Origin: Porphyromonadaceae bacterium UBA7572
GTDB taxonomy: Bacteria > Bacteroidota > Bacteroidia > Bacteroidales > Muribaculaceae
NCBI GenBank assembly: GCA_002476625.1
Contig: DLLC01000063.1
Location: forward strand, 11,893 to 75,892
Reading direction: 5' to 3'
DNA: 64,000 bases
Positions within the stretch are counted from its first letter, which is position 1. Each line of letters starts with the position of its first letter. The translations under genes were made by a program, and so were the position numbers. The notes under the pieces are model-generated. The model did not search any database. It saw only the letters and a program-made list of their open reading frames with translations, and was not told where the DNA came from. This document shows, piece by piece, positions 8,862-18,212 of the stretch.

Positions 8862-8901
8862 ACAATTAAAGAGCGATCCAAATTGGCAACTCTTTAATTG
8901 T
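8862..8901 (-). terminator. Inverted repeat, probable terminator
   Basis: A perfect 12-base inverted repeat (ACAATTAAAGAG / CTCTTTAATTGT) with a 16-base loop lies 26 bases after the stop of the DUF6048 gene. It is AT-rich and lacks a long U-run, so termination is likely rather than certain. Confidence 0.5.
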
Positions 8902-8926
8902 CTTCTTTTGGGGATTATGACTGTTG

Positions 8927-9793
8927 CTATTTTTGCTTTTTGGGCTCGGTTTTTGGCCATCTGTCGGCCGACATCGGTATGGTATAGTAAACGCTCATGG
9001 TGAAGGCGAACCTCTTGCCACGGTCGCCATAGCCTGGTATGAACCACGGCTGGGCCTGTGCATTTTTCTTTTCCGTGAATATGCCTCGGTAGCGCGCCTG
9101 CCAGCCCACCGACACGTTGCGCCACAGCTGCACGCGAAGTCCGGCGAGAAACTCGCCCCACAGTGCGTGTGCGCTTTGCCCCTTGAGGGTGAATGGCACG
9201 GTCTCACCCCAGTAGTGGTCGGTGTAGGCTGCATCGGTCACGTCGAACTTAAACGCGGAAAAACCAAGCCGCACGCCGGCATACACTTGATATTTCGGGT
9301 CGTTCTTGAAAGTGAAGTTGTAGTTCGCGCCGAGTTTGAAATATGGGGCGAGTTTACCCTTGTAGGTAAAGTTCATGTCGTCGGGGGTGTTGTTGGCAAA
9401 CCCCACGCCTATCTCCACCTCAGGCTGAAGTCGGTTCCACATGTTCAGTGTAGCGCTCACGCCAAAATTGCCGTATTTCTGCCCGAAAGCCATAAGCAGC
9501 GCATCGCCCACCGCCACTCCGAATGTGGCCTGGGTGAGCATTGGGTAGCGGGGATACACACGGCGCAGCGAGTCGCGCCGAAGCTCCTCGTTTGCCGAGG
9601 CAGTGTCGCCATCGAGGTAGCGCTGCACCACCTCCTCCTTCGTGCCCTTGGCGGGGCGTAGCACGGTGTTGGTGCTGGGGCGGACAGGGGTGACGCGGCG
9701 CCCTTGCCCACCCGACTGCGCAAAGGCATAGTTTGCCATCAGCACAAGCGCGAGCGCGCAATATTTCAGTAGTTGTGGTGACCGATGTCTCAT
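8927..9793 (-). CDS. DUF6048 family outer-membrane-like protein
   Basis: A 288-residue exported protein with signal peptide (LLKYCALALVLMANYAFAQ). After a low-complexity linker, residues 95-280 show alternating aromatic strands (YFKLGANYNFTF, YAGVRLGFSAF, VSVGWQARYRG) of a small beta barrel; this matches the DUF6048 family of Bacteroidetes. Its ATG overlaps the stop of the DUF6452 gene by 4 bases, and that pairing is usual for these two families. Function unknown; an envelope role is inferred. The last residues (KTEPKKQK) are charged. Confidence 0.78.
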   Translation of the reverse strand: MRHRSPQLLKYCALALVLMANYAFAQSGGQGRRVTPVRPSTNTVLRPAKGTKEEVVQRYLDGDTASANEELRRDSLRRVYPRYPMLTQATFGVAVGDALLMAFGQKYGNFGVSATLNMWNRLQPEVEIGVGFANNTPDDMNFTYKGKLAPYFKLGANYNFTFKNDPKYQVYAGVRLGFSAFKFDVTDAAYTDHYWGETVPFTLKGQSAHALWGEFLAGLRVQLWRNVSVGWQARYRGIFTEKKNAQAQPWFIPGYGDRGKRFAFTMSVYYTIPMSADRWPKTEPKKQK

Positions 9794-10266
9794 CGCATAT
9801 ACACTCTAAAGGTTACGGCATTGTTGTTGGTGACCACAGGGCGGACGAGCGCCACCGAATCGATGGCATGGCACGTGTGGCTGTAATCCGAAATCTGGAA
9901 ATTGAGCATTGCGCCACAGTCCACGCTCGCAAACACAGGCTGCGAGCTGTAGTGAACAGTGATGGTGTCGGACGGCGAGCCGGCGATGTTGTAGTTCAGC
10001 TCAAACTGGCACTCGGTGGCAGAAGGGCGCAAAGGCAGATACACCTCGCTCACCGTCTGCTTGTCCACATACACGCTGTCGCCTGGCGCGCCTATGCCTC
10101 GCACGCTGAGATTTTCCACACTCACCGCCGTGCCACCCTTGTAGAACGCCGCCAATGGCAGGCTGGATCGGTTGTCGATACACCCGTCGCCACTGCATGC
10201 GCTGAGCGCCACTCCTGCGGCAAGCCATAGCGCCAACATAGCTATATGCCTACGCAGCCTGGTCAT
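9790..10266 (-). CDS. DUF6452 family lipoprotein
   Basis: A 158-residue lipoprotein: hydrophobic signal then lipobox LSAC followed by SGDGC. The remainder is a beta-rich periplasmic domain (SLPLAAFYKG, QFELNYNI, DTITVHYSS) ending in a strand FRVYMR, as in DUF6452. The start MTRLRRH at 10266 overlaps the end of the membrane glycosyltransferase by 17 bases in another frame; upstream in-frame ATGs would run deep into that gene. It is coupled to the DUF6048 gene. Function unknown. Confidence 0.75.
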   Translation of the reverse strand: MTRLRRHIAMLALWLAAGVALSACSGDGCIDNRSSLPLAAFYKGGTAVSVENLSVRGIGAPGDSVYVDKQTVSEVYLPLRPSATECQFELNYNIAGSPSDTITVHYSSQPVFASVDCGAMLNFQISDYSHTCHAIDSVALVRPVVTNNNAVTFRVYMR

Positions 10267-11221
10267 TATTCGTGATTTCTTCTGAAATTTCATACACATT
10301 GCGGTCGGGCGAGTGACGAATGATGAGCTCTCCGAGAAATCCGCACAAAAAGAGCTGCACACCTAAAATCATGCACACCAACGACAGGTAGAAATAGGGC
10401 GACTGGGTCACCAGCATCGGGTGGTTGCCGGCGTAGAGGTTGTAGAGCTTGATGCCGCCCACAAGTATCACGGCTATCAACCCGAAGAAGAACATCAGCG
10501 AGCCGAGCAGCCCGAAGAAGTGCATAGGTTTCTTTCCAAACTTGGTCTGGAACCACAGGGTGAGCAGGTCGAGGTAGCCATTCACAAAGCGGTCGAGCCC
10601 GAATTTGGTGACGCCATACTTGCGCGCCTGGTGGTGCACCACGCGCTCGCCTATTTTGGTGTAACCCGCGTTTTTCGCCAGATAAGGAATGTAGCGGTGC
10701 ATGTCGCCATACACCTCAATGTGCTTCACCACCTCCTTGCGGTAGGCCTTCAGTCCGCAGTTGAAGTCGTGGAGGTTGTGGATGCCACTCACTTTGCGCG
10801 CCGTGGCGTTGAACAGCTTGGTGGGTATGGTCTTGGTCTTGGGGTCGTAGCGCTTCTTCTTCCAGCCGCTCACCAGGTCGTAGCCCTCCTCCTTTATCAT
10901 CTTGTAGAGATGCGGAATCTCGTCGGGGCTGTCTTGCAGGTCGGCGTCCATGGTGATGACCACATCGCCCTGCACGCGCTCAAAACCGGTGTTGAGCGCG
11001 GGCGACTTGCCATAATTGCGGCGAAAGCACACGCCCTTGATATTGTTATTTTTCTCATGAAGTTCCTTAATCACTTCCCAGGAGCCATCTGTGCTGCCGT
11101 CATTGATCATCAGCACCTCATAGGTGAAGTGGTTTTCGTTCATCACGCGTTCTATCCATTCAGCCAGCTCTGGCAAGGATTCGGCTTCGTTATACAGCGG
11201 AACTACTACTGAAATGTCCAT
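10250..11221 (-). CDS. Membrane-anchored family 2 glycosyltransferase (DPM1/undecaprenyl-phosphate type)
   Basis: A 323-residue enzyme. MDISVVVPLYNEAESLPEL begins the GT-A domain, followed by MINDGSTDGS, the DxD in MDADLQDSPDE, and an acceptor-side segment FNCGLKAYRKE. Two transmembrane helices follow (about 235-260 and 275-300), the layout of dolichol/undecaprenyl-phosphate sugar transferases such as ArnC or GtrB. Start at 11221 chosen because the canonical GT2 N-terminus begins there. The probable role is making a polyprenyl-phosphate-linked sugar for later transfer outside the membrane. It leads a tight run with DUF6452 and DUF6048. Confidence 0.88.
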   Translation of the reverse strand: MDISVVVPLYNEAESLPELAEWIERVMNENHFTYEVLMINDGSTDGSWEVIKELHEKNNNIKGVCFRRNYGKSPALNTGFERVQGDVVITMDADLQDSPDEIPHLYKMIKEEGYDLVSGWKKKRYDPKTKTIPTKLFNATARKVSGIHNLHDFNCGLKAYRKEVVKHIEVYGDMHRYIPYLAKNAGYTKIGERVVHHQARKYGVTKFGLDRFVNGYLDLLTLWFQTKFGKKPMHFFGLLGSLMFFFGLIAVILVGGIKLYNLYAGNHPMLVTQSPYFYLSLVCMILGVQLFLCGFLGELIIRHSPDRNVYEISEEITNNDQAA

Positions 11222-11288
11222 ATCGCTCAATTTATATGTTTTGTATATTTTTTTAGAATCTGCATTCAAGGTGGACGCATGCGCCATG

Positions 11289-11831
11289 CTATTTCCTCGC
11301 CAGCCTGCCCGTGAGCTTGACGATGGCCGACAGCAGGGCACTGAGCAACGAGCCCACAAACGAGCTGAACCAAAAGCCCGTGAGCGCCAAGTCGATGCTC
11401 CGCGGCGCACCGTGCTTCTCTATCACAAGCCGGAGGGTGCTCACCACATCCTGCATGCCATCTGCAAACAGCTCCGGCGTGGCCTCATACTGATTAATCA
11501 AGAGCTGCGCCTGCTCATAAAAATAATTAGGGCGCAGCAGCTCTATCACAGCCCAGCTCACACCGCAGGCTATGAGTGAGCCACACATGAAAATCAGGAT
11601 GCCCGTCATCCACAGGTTGGAAAACGAGGTGAGACCATCATCAGCCACGTAGCGTTTTTTAAGCCACCTGTACACCACAAAAGGAATAAGCAGCACCATG
11701 GCCATGGCGAACGCCGCGATGGCCACATGCTTGTCGGAAAAGATAAAACCCGCAGCCACCACCGAGAGGTAGATGCCAAAGGGCACCCCCCACTCCGCCG
11801 CTTGCTTGAAAAGGCTCTTTTGATGTTCCAT
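11289..11831 (-). CDS. DUF4199 family membrane protein
   Basis: A 180-residue protein with four hydrophobic helices (roughly residues 14-32, 36-52, 68-92, 145-170), matching Bacteroidetes DUF4199. The region between helices 3 and 4 carries NQYEATPELFADGMQ, outside or inside unknown. Start MEHQKS at 11831 is the first ATG giving a sensible N-terminus; a longer frame runs into the upstream lipoprotein gene. DUF4199 genes commonly sit beside a GT2 of the type found here, 67 bases downstream. Function unknown. Confidence 0.8.
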   Translation of the reverse strand: MEHQKSLFKQAAEWGVPFGIYLSVVAAGFIFSDKHVAIAAFAMAMVLLIPFVVYRWLKKRYVADDGLTSFSNLWMTGILIFMCGSLIACGVSWAVIELLRPNYFYEQAQLLINQYEATPELFADGMQDVVSTLRLVIEKHGAPRSIDLALTGFWFSSFVGSLLSALLSAIVKLTGRLARK

Positions 11832-11904
11832 ATTGTGTGTGGTTAGCAATTTGCAAAGATAGGAATTATTCTCCACATTCACAATATTGATTTCTGAAGC
11901 TGTT

Positions 11905-12603
11905 TCAATCGGGGGTCTTTTGGCTGACGGTGACACGCGCCCTCACCACATTTGCCAAGTCGGTGATATCCGCGCCAAGGGTAAAGCGGCACACTGCGCC
12001 ACTCCCCGCCGGCATTATCCGCGCGCTCATCGCCTCCTTCTTTCGCACCACGCCACCGCTTGAATTAAGCCACTCCACCACCACACGGTAATAGCCTTTG
12101 ACCACGCTTGCCGATTTCAGCTCGAAATCAATCTGCGCCGCCACCTCCGTAGCTTCCTCAATGGAGGCCTTGCCATAGGAAAAATAGGCGGAGTCAGGCG
12201 TTAGTGGTATCTGCCGTCCGGAAAGCTGCGCGGTGGCGGCCTTTATTCTTGCCGTGAAAATAGAATCCACCTCATCAAAAGCCCTCTGGTGAAGGTTGAG
12301 TAGTGCCGTGTTCTGCTCCAGCGCGCCAGGATGCCCGGCATTGGCGGTCTGCGCGCTTTCGAGACATTCGTTGACAAACCCTAATGCGGCCTCGCGGCGG
12401 GCAAGGAGCGTAGGCACCTCACCGGCAACCGAAGGAATGCGGGCGACGTCGACATCGGCTCTCGCCACCGCATCATGTACGGCATCGGCTGGGCTGTGCA
12501 TGGCCACATTATGGACAGATTGCCCAGAGCCATTCCCCGAGCAACCTGCTAAAGAGATGCCAAGCGCCACTGCCGAGGCAAGTGGCCACTTTGCAATTTT
12601 CAT
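11905..12603 (-). CDS. Unrecognised lipoprotein
   Basis: A 232-residue predicted lipoprotein with lipobox LAGC at about residues 18-21. Residues 35-130 are Ala-rich and helical (ARREAALGFVNECLE, HQRAFDEVDSIFTARIKAA); residues 140-230 are strand-rich (QIDFELKSASVVKGYYRVVVEW). I recognise no family. It is 14 bases after the next lipoprotein gene, so both are probably made from one mRNA. Confidence 0.7.
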   Translation of the reverse strand: MKIAKWPLASAVALGISLAGCSGNGSGQSVHNVAMHSPADAVHDAVARADVDVARIPSVAGEVPTLLARREAALGFVNECLESAQTANAGHPGALEQNTALLNLHQRAFDEVDSIFTARIKAATAQLSGRQIPLTPDSAYFSYGKASIEEATEVAAQIDFELKSASVVKGYYRVVVEWLNSSGGVVRKKEAMSARIMPAGSGAVCRFTLGADITDLANVVRARVTVSQKTPD

Positions 12604-12617
12604 GATAAGTGCGATGA

Positions 12618-13106
12618 TTAATTAAGAATGACTGTGACGTAGCAAGGACCGTCTAACACGCTGTCGGCCATAGCCTTTTCCACCTCAGCCTTAAATATGA
12701 CAGCCTTTTCCTGCCCAGGGGCAGAGGCGGCAAGGGCGTTGACCGCAGCAGGGTCGCCCTCAAGCTCCACCCTCTTGCCGCTGGCCTTGTTCTTAAATGT
12801 CAGCGAGCATGCCTTCACTTGCTTGAAATCGCTGTCACTGCGACTGATGGGGCACTCCACGCTGATTTTCACCATTGCCCCTGCCGGCTCGGTGGCCACC
12901 GCTACTCCGTCGTCTTTGTGCCAGCCGTAGGAGAATGCGAGGCATGCATCGCCCGACGAGGCTGTGCCACAGAGAGGGAACGAATAGTCATTGTCGGCGC
13001 TTATAGTATCGGCAGTGGAAGTAGTATCGGCAGTGCCTCCCGTTTTCTGACAGGCGCAAAGAGCCATTGTCATAACTGTTGAAACGATAAATAAGAATTT
13101 CTTCAT
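12618..13106 (-). CDS. Unrecognised small lipoprotein
   Basis: A 162-residue protein with signal peptide and lipobox (MALCAC, Cys at about 19), a Thr/Ser/Ala/Asp-rich linker (residues 22-40), then a compact domain with paired cysteines (FPLCGTASSGDACLAFSYGW) and beta strands. No family recognised. It precedes the 11905 lipoprotein gene by 14 bases. Confidence 0.68.
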   Translation of the reverse strand: MKKFLFIVSTVMTMALCACQKTGGTADTTSTADTISADNDYSFPLCGTASSGDACLAFSYGWHKDDGVAVATEPAGAMVKISVECPISRSDSDFKQVKACSLTFKNKASGKRVELEGDPAAVNALAASAPGQEKAVIFKAEVEKAMADSVLDGPCYVTVILN

Positions 13107-13193
13107 GTTAGTTTTTTTTTAAGATAGGTGCTAAAAATAAACGCTTATGTTCATCTGAATTATTTTTGCGCACCGAATATGTTATGTTAATGA

Positions 13194-14555
13194 TTACTTC
13201 AATGGGCGCTTCATAGAGTCGGTGCCTGCCTGCATAAAGGCGTCGGAGCTCTTGGCGTCCTTGGTGAGCACGGCTTGCTGCACATATCGCTTGCCATTCT
13301 CCACGGTCACCACTGCGCAAGGCAGACTATACGCTATCACATTGTAGGGCCATTTAGGATTCTTGAGCGTGTGCCACTTGGAGTCGAGATAGATAATCTT
13401 CTCCACTTTCGCACCCTGCGCCACAAACTTTCCCACCACGGAATTGGCGAGCTTCTTGATGCTCGCGTTCACCGCCACGCCTTTTGGCTCAGCCACTGGC
13501 TCGGCATGCGCACCAGCCGCATTCGCATAAAGTTCGCCAGCGTTGGCGTTCTCCACCACGGTGGATAGGAGGCGATAGGAGTCATCGCTCCGGCTGAAGC
13601 CGCTGGCCGACGGCATATAGCTGCTCAACAGTCGGCGCAGCACTAAAAAGTGCATGAGCTTCTGGGTGGGGTCGGAGGCTTCCTTCATCAGCTTGTTGTA
13701 TTTATTGGCGAGTTTCACCAACTCAGCGTAAGGAATGTATTCCGCGGCAAGATTCTGAACAGCCCACTCGCGCTGCTGGCACCACTGCCTGTACTTGCCT
13801 GGCAGCATGTGCTCGCCATCCACCACGCCACGCACCTCGTCCTGCAAGCCAAGTTTGCACTGCATCGAGAACTCATTCTTATACATGTCGGCCTTCAGCC
13901 ACAGTTCAAAGGCGAAAATCGACTTGGGGTCGGCGATATATTGGCAAGCCAATGCATTGACAAACATCTCATCTTTCGGCACCACAAGGGCGGGGTTGTT
14001 GGGATCGATATTGATATAGTCCGTTATCCAATAGATATTGCTTGCGTCGGCGGCAATGGCCTTCATCAGCATCTTGCCGAAAGTTTCGTTGATCACATCG
14101 TCCACTCCCGTGCCAGTGAAATAGAAGGCACGGTTATTGTCGGTATAGTAAGGCTGATAAGGCGCAGTCACCCCGTCGGCGGCATTGTAGATGGCATCGA
14201 GATGCTCATAGGTGGCGTGTATCTGCCCCACCGACTTGGTGAAGCCGGGCTTCACCGTGGCATCGGTGGCGTAACGGTCGGAGGCTTTGCACTCTGCGCT
14301 TGGCTTGAATTTCTTGTAGGGATTGAAGTCACCGCCACTGTTGCCTTCGCCAGCAGCCCCGCTTACCACTGATCTGGCCTTCGACTCCACGGCGTTTTTG
14401 GCCTCACGCTCTTTCTCATTCACCTTACTTCTCACCTCTTTCTTCACCTTTTCCTTCAGTTTGCCGAGGCCAAACTGGGCCAAGGCAGGTGCTGGGGCTG
14501 TGGCAAGAAGCGCCACGCACCCTAATGCGGCAATAAATGATTTCGACATTTTCAT
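13194..14555 (-). CDS. Unrecognised secreted protein
   Basis: A 453-residue protein with signal peptide (MSKSFIAALGCVALLATAPAPALA) followed by a strongly charged helix (residues 30-65, LGKLKEKVKKEVRSKVNEKE), a short Gly-rich linker and a long mixed domain with several Tyr/Trp clusters (IYWITDYINID, YRQWCQQREWAVQNL). No catalytic motif or family recognised. It sits in a run of same-strand envelope proteins of unknown role (11905-16017); gaps of 80-90 bases on each side leave operon membership open. Confidence 0.68.
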   Translation of the reverse strand: MKMSKSFIAALGCVALLATAPAPALAQFGLGKLKEKVKKEVRSKVNEKEREAKNAVESKARSVVSGAAGEGNSGGDFNPYKKFKPSAECKASDRYATDATVKPGFTKSVGQIHATYEHLDAIYNAADGVTAPYQPYYTDNNRAFYFTGTGVDDVINETFGKMLMKAIAADASNIYWITDYINIDPNNPALVVPKDEMFVNALACQYIADPKSIFAFELWLKADMYKNEFSMQCKLGLQDEVRGVVDGEHMLPGKYRQWCQQREWAVQNLAAEYIPYAELVKLANKYNKLMKEASDPTQKLMHFLVLRRLLSSYMPSASGFSRSDDSYRLLSTVVENANAGELYANAAGAHAEPVAEPKGVAVNASIKKLANSVVGKFVAQGAKVEKIIYLDSKWHTLKNPKWPYNVIAYSLPCAVVTVENGKRYVQQAVLTKDAKSSDAFMQAGTDSMKRPLK

Positions 14556-14637
14556 TTCATTAAAAATTTATGCTTAGAAGCAATTATTATTATTCACTAA
14601 GTTAATAAGCGTGTCTTTTTCCTGTGTGGACCGTGTC

Positions 14638-16017
14638 TCAAAACACCACCTTACGCGCCTTTGAGCCACGCTTTTCAATATAAACTCCGTGCTGGCGTGG
14701 GGTGGCCACTTTCTGCCCTTGCAGATTATAGTAAACGGCTGGCGCGCTGACGCTTTCGTCATCGGCGTTGGTCACATTCTCAATTCCTGATTCTCCAAGA
14801 TAGCCAGAATACTCGTATTTTTTGTCGTAGCTCCACAGTCCAGCCACAGGTGGCTTGGTGGGGCTAAATGGGAGTGGCTTCACCTCCACGGCTGATGGAG
14901 TGGCAGATTCTTCGGCCTCAAATTTTTTTATGATGTGCGTGGCGGGGTTTTTGCCTCTGAGCGTTTCCTCATAATCAATCCAGCGGTCCACATCGTATCC
15001 TTCATCGGAAAGGCTATACTGAATAGCTTTCACTTCATTATCAATGGCGTTAGTGACCGTTTCATCATAACCACTCATCACCAACTTGTTCGTGCCACCA
15101 GAATTGAGGTAGGTGTTGATAAGCTGAATCTGTGAATCGTTGCCAAAATCAAAGCCATAATACTCAATCACGTTTGTCATTGGCCCTTGGCTCATGGTCA
15201 CCTTCACATGGTCGGTGAAATATTCCATAGTGTAGTTTGCCGCATTTTCGCCATCAAACATGGTGAACGACAATGGCTTATTACCAGAAAGGATCCATTC
15301 CATTGGGTTTGTCGTCACAATCTGGCCGTTGGTTTCAGCCCACTTGATGTCGGAAATTTGCATACCTTCTTGGGTGTCGTTGACAAGGCTGGCCTTGCCG
15401 TTGGTATAGGTGATGACAAGGGGTTTGCCGTCTTTTAAAACCCCGTCTTTGAGCGAGGATGGCGTGACTTTCACCACATTGCCTGCCGCGTCGCGCTCTA
15501 CGGTGTATTTTTCCCAGTTGGTGCGTTTCCACGAGCTTGTCGCATTGTCCCATTCACAGGTTTCCTTGCTGCATACGAAGTTCTTCACCACAGCGTCATA
15601 AAGTCTTATATACATTTGGTTGCGCAAGAGCGTTCTGCCATTGTCGGTGTAGTATTTCCAAGTCTCTCTCGAAACTTGACCATCCGCATTATAGTCATAT
15701 GTTCTAACATCGCTGTTCTCCAGTCCCACGTTGTTTCTACACCTCACCTTGCCGTAGCCATTTTCTTTAGGATTGGTGTAGTATTCCAGCGTCACGGTTC
15801 TGCTGTCTATCCATTCATTCTCGGCCTTGTCCCAGGCATAAACTCTCACCTTTGTGGGCAAGTCGGAAATGTCGGCGCTGGTGGGGGCCTTTAGCGTTTT
15901 CTTGGTTACGAATCGGTTGAGTCCCACCACTTCACTCACGCTGCTGAATTGTGCAGATGCCGTTAGAGCCACAAGGGCACACATGGCAAGAGCATGCTTC
16001 TGTCTGCTTGTTCTCAT
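14638..16017 (-). CDS. Secreted protein with C-terminal sorting-like tail
   Basis: A 459-residue protein beginning with signal peptide RTSRQKHALAMCALVALTA. The body is rich in YxxD-like strands (WKYYTDNGRTLL, TVERDAAGNVVKVTPSS) resembling RHS/YD-type or DUF4595-like beta repeats, with no catalytic motif. The last 35 residues (VYYNLQGQKVATPRQHGVYI, then a basic end) match the short beta-sandwich tail found on many exported Bacteroidales proteins, ending RKVVF. ATG at 16017 is preferred; an in-frame ATG at 16041 is also possible. Function unknown. Confidence 0.7.
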   Translation of the reverse strand: MRTSRQKHALAMCALVALTASAQFSSVSEVVGLNRFVTKKTLKAPTSADISDLPTKVRVYAWDKAENEWIDSRTVTLEYYTNPKENGYGKVRCRNNVGLENSDVRTYDYNADGQVSRETWKYYTDNGRTLLRNQMYIRLYDAVVKNFVCSKETCEWDNATSSWKRTNWEKYTVERDAAGNVVKVTPSSLKDGVLKDGKPLVITYTNGKASLVNDTQEGMQISDIKWAETNGQIVTTNPMEWILSGNKPLSFTMFDGENAANYTMEYFTDHVKVTMSQGPMTNVIEYYGFDFGNDSQIQLINTYLNSGGTNKLVMSGYDETVTNAIDNEVKAIQYSLSDEGYDVDRWIDYEETLRGKNPATHIIKKFEAEESATPSAVEVKPLPFSPTKPPVAGLWSYDKKYEYSGYLGESGIENVTNADDESVSAPAVYYNLQGQKVATPRQHGVYIEKRGSKARKVVF

Positions 16018-16231
16018 AATTGTGTTTGTGTTAATGTTCATATTAAAAGTGTCTGTATAAAAATAAAGCAAACTCAAATTTGTCATGAATTTACTAACGA
16101 GGCATGGGGGCACACACCTCAAGTCACAAAATTAGCCTATCACACGCCCTCACAGCGTGTAAAAATCCGCCAATTTCATGATGAAATCAGACAATATGCA
16201 CAAAAACACACGATTTACCGCCCTGTGAGCG

Positions 16232-17953
16232 TCATTTTTGACGATCGCGGTAAGCCGACGGCGAGCAGCCATACACGCGCTTGAAGGCATGCGAAAATCC
16301 GCTTGCCTCCCCGAAGCCGCACATATGGGCCACCTCGCTGATAGTCTTAGATGGGTTCTCCACCAGAAGTTTGGCGCAGCGCTCCATCTGTATGGCAGAG
16401 ATAAACATTTTTGGCGACTGGCAAGTCTGCTCCTTCAAGCGGCGGCAGAAGGTGCGCTCGCTCATATTCATGGCCGAGGCTATCTGCGCCACGCTGCACT
16501 CCCCTTTTGCGGATGCTTCGTCCACTACGGCAAACAGCTGCTCCATAAATGAATTCTCGTCGGGCGCCACAACGGGAACGGCACTTTTAAGCCGGACTGT
16601 GGCAGGTCGGGCATCACTGCGGTCGCTCTGAATGAATTTATCCTTCAGCTCCTCCACTTCCTTGACAAGACGCCGCATCTGCGCGCGCTGTTTTCGAAAG
16701 TAGAGGTGGAGGCAGAACACTGTCACCACCACAATCACCACAAAGAGGCCCACGCCAAGCGCCAAGTCGCGGACACGCGCCTGCTTGCGCTGCGCTATTT
16801 CCTCCTGAAGCCTGCCGTTGTCAAATTCTGCGCTGTAGCGGGCGAGTGCCTCTGCCGAAGCCTGCTGATAGAGCGAGTCCTTCAGCTCGTTGAATTGCCG
16901 AAGCGCAATTTTTGCGGAGTCGGGGTTGATATCCCAGTAGCTCTCGTAAAGCCCCTTGCAGGCATGCACGCGGTTATACAGGTCGCCCATCTGGGCAAAT
17001 ATTTTAGAGGCCTCTAAAAAGCACGCCACAGCCTCGCGATGCCGCTTTTGCTCCACAAGCAGAAAGCCCAACTGGTTGAGATCGATACCCACCGAGTGCA
17101 TATTTCCCACTTCTCGGAGCAAGGCTATGGCGCGGCGGTAAGTGCTTTCAGCCTCAGTCAAGCGCTTTAGCCCAGCCAAAGCCGATGCCATCTGCGAGAG
17201 GCGTATCGCCATTTTAGGTGTTTTACCTTGAGCAGAGTCGAGCTCAAAGGCACTGCGGGCATAGTCGAGAGCCTTGGGGTCGTGGCCCAGCTTGTGATAC
17301 ACCTCCGACGCCATACCCATCAATATAGCCTTACGCGACGGATTATGGGCACGCTCGGCATATTTCAGTCCATTCAGTATATACCGCTCGGCGTCTTTCA
17401 TCTGGTCGGCTGCCATATATATGCCAGCCAAGGTGTTCAGTCCAGAAGAAATCCTGTCGGCATCACCGCCGCGCATATCTATGTCCACACTCTGCTTGGC
17501 ATAGGTGGCGGCTGATGAGAAGTCGCCCAAGCGAAGATGAATAATTCCTAACAGATTGAGGCAGTCGGCTTTCTCGCTGCCAGAATACTTATATAGCGGC
17601 AACGCCTTAAGGGCATAGTCCTTAGCCTTGGCATAGTCTTGCCCGTCGTTGTACCATTCCGCTGCCCAGTACCACACCTGCTGCCGCAGAGAGTCGGTGG
17701 GCACACTACTGGAAAAGGTTATCCTACTGTCGGTGAAACGCTCTTTATCTAAAAAAAAGAAAATGCGATTGGCACACGCAGCAGATCCGCCAGAACTATT
17801 GAACTGCGCCACCATAGCGTCAAATTTACTATCGCCAGCCTTTGCCACGGAGAAAGGCAAAATACCAATAGTGAAAAAGAGCGCCACAGCGGCCACTGTT
17901 CGCACACACAGTTTATATCTCACGTCAATTCTATTAGAGTCGTATCGTTTCAT
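16232..17953 (-). CDS. TPR sensor with AraC-type DNA-binding domain
   Basis: A 573-residue regulator. Signal or anchor helix near residues 14-35, then about six to eight TPR helical repeats (75-375, for example AKDYALKALPLYKYSGSEKA), a transmembrane helix at about 395-417 (LALGVGLFVVIVVVTVFCLH), and a C-terminal AraC helix-turn-helix pair (about 470-570; AQIASAMNMSERTFCRRLKE and ISEVAHMCGFGEASGFSHAF). So a periplasmic TPR domain is linked through the membrane to a cytoplasmic AraC output, a layout common in Bacteroidetes. It may regulate the adjacent Oar-like receptor or the secreted-protein run; the sequence does not show which. Confidence 0.88.
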   Translation of the reverse strand: MKRYDSNRIDVRYKLCVRTVAAVALFFTIGILPFSVAKAGDSKFDAMVAQFNSSGGSAACANRIFFFLDKERFTDSRITFSSSVPTDSLRQQVWYWAAEWYNDGQDYAKAKDYALKALPLYKYSGSEKADCLNLLGIIHLRLGDFSSAATYAKQSVDIDMRGGDADRISSGLNTLAGIYMAADQMKDAERYILNGLKYAERAHNPSRKAILMGMASEVYHKLGHDPKALDYARSAFELDSAQGKTPKMAIRLSQMASALAGLKRLTEAESTYRRAIALLREVGNMHSVGIDLNQLGFLLVEQKRHREAVACFLEASKIFAQMGDLYNRVHACKGLYESYWDINPDSAKIALRQFNELKDSLYQQASAEALARYSAEFDNGRLQEEIAQRKQARVRDLALGVGLFVVIVVVTVFCLHLYFRKQRAQMRRLVKEVEELKDKFIQSDRSDARPATVRLKSAVPVVAPDENSFMEQLFAVVDEASAKGECSVAQIASAMNMSERTFCRRLKEQTCQSPKMFISAIQMERCAKLLVENPSKTISEVAHMCGFGEASGFSHAFKRVYGCSPSAYRDRQK

Positions 17954-17999
17954 TTTCCCTTAAATGGCAGTATTAATGGCAGTAACTTCATTCTTTCCA

Positions 18000-18030
18000 C
18001 AAATTTACCTCTAAATTTCCATATTCACAA
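18000..18030 (-). promoter_or_regulatory. Promoter of the TPR-AraC gene
   Basis: Minus strand: GTTG (18030-18027), 19 bases, TAAATTTG (18007-18000). Good -7 match, TTG core at -33. Leader about 40 bases. Confidence 0.6.
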
Positions 18031-18136
18031 CGGCGCTGAAGAAAATCGGCGGGGGCAAGCGCCACGAGGCTGTGTTCACAGTAGCCCCAAATAGAGTATG
18101 TTCTGCAGAGCCATTCAGCGGTGGCGACTATGCGCA

Positions 18137-18178
18137 TAAAAAAGAAACCCGATCACAGATGATTTCTGCTCGGGTTTT
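18137..18178 (-). terminator. Rho-independent terminator downstream of SRP RNA
   Basis: Minus-strand stem AAACCCGA/TCGGGTTT with an inner GCAGA/TCTGT pairing, followed by CTTTTTT. It lies about 35 bases beyond the SRP RNA 3' end and would stop read-through toward the TPR-AraC gene. Confidence 0.65.
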
Positions 18179-18212
18179 GGGATATATATAAAAATAGTAG
18201 TTATGGACACAA

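Noticed and set aside
8862..8901. The 12-base inverted repeat as an insertion-sequence end
   Set aside because: No transposase or second copy is nearby and it sits where a terminator of the DUF6048 transcript is expected.
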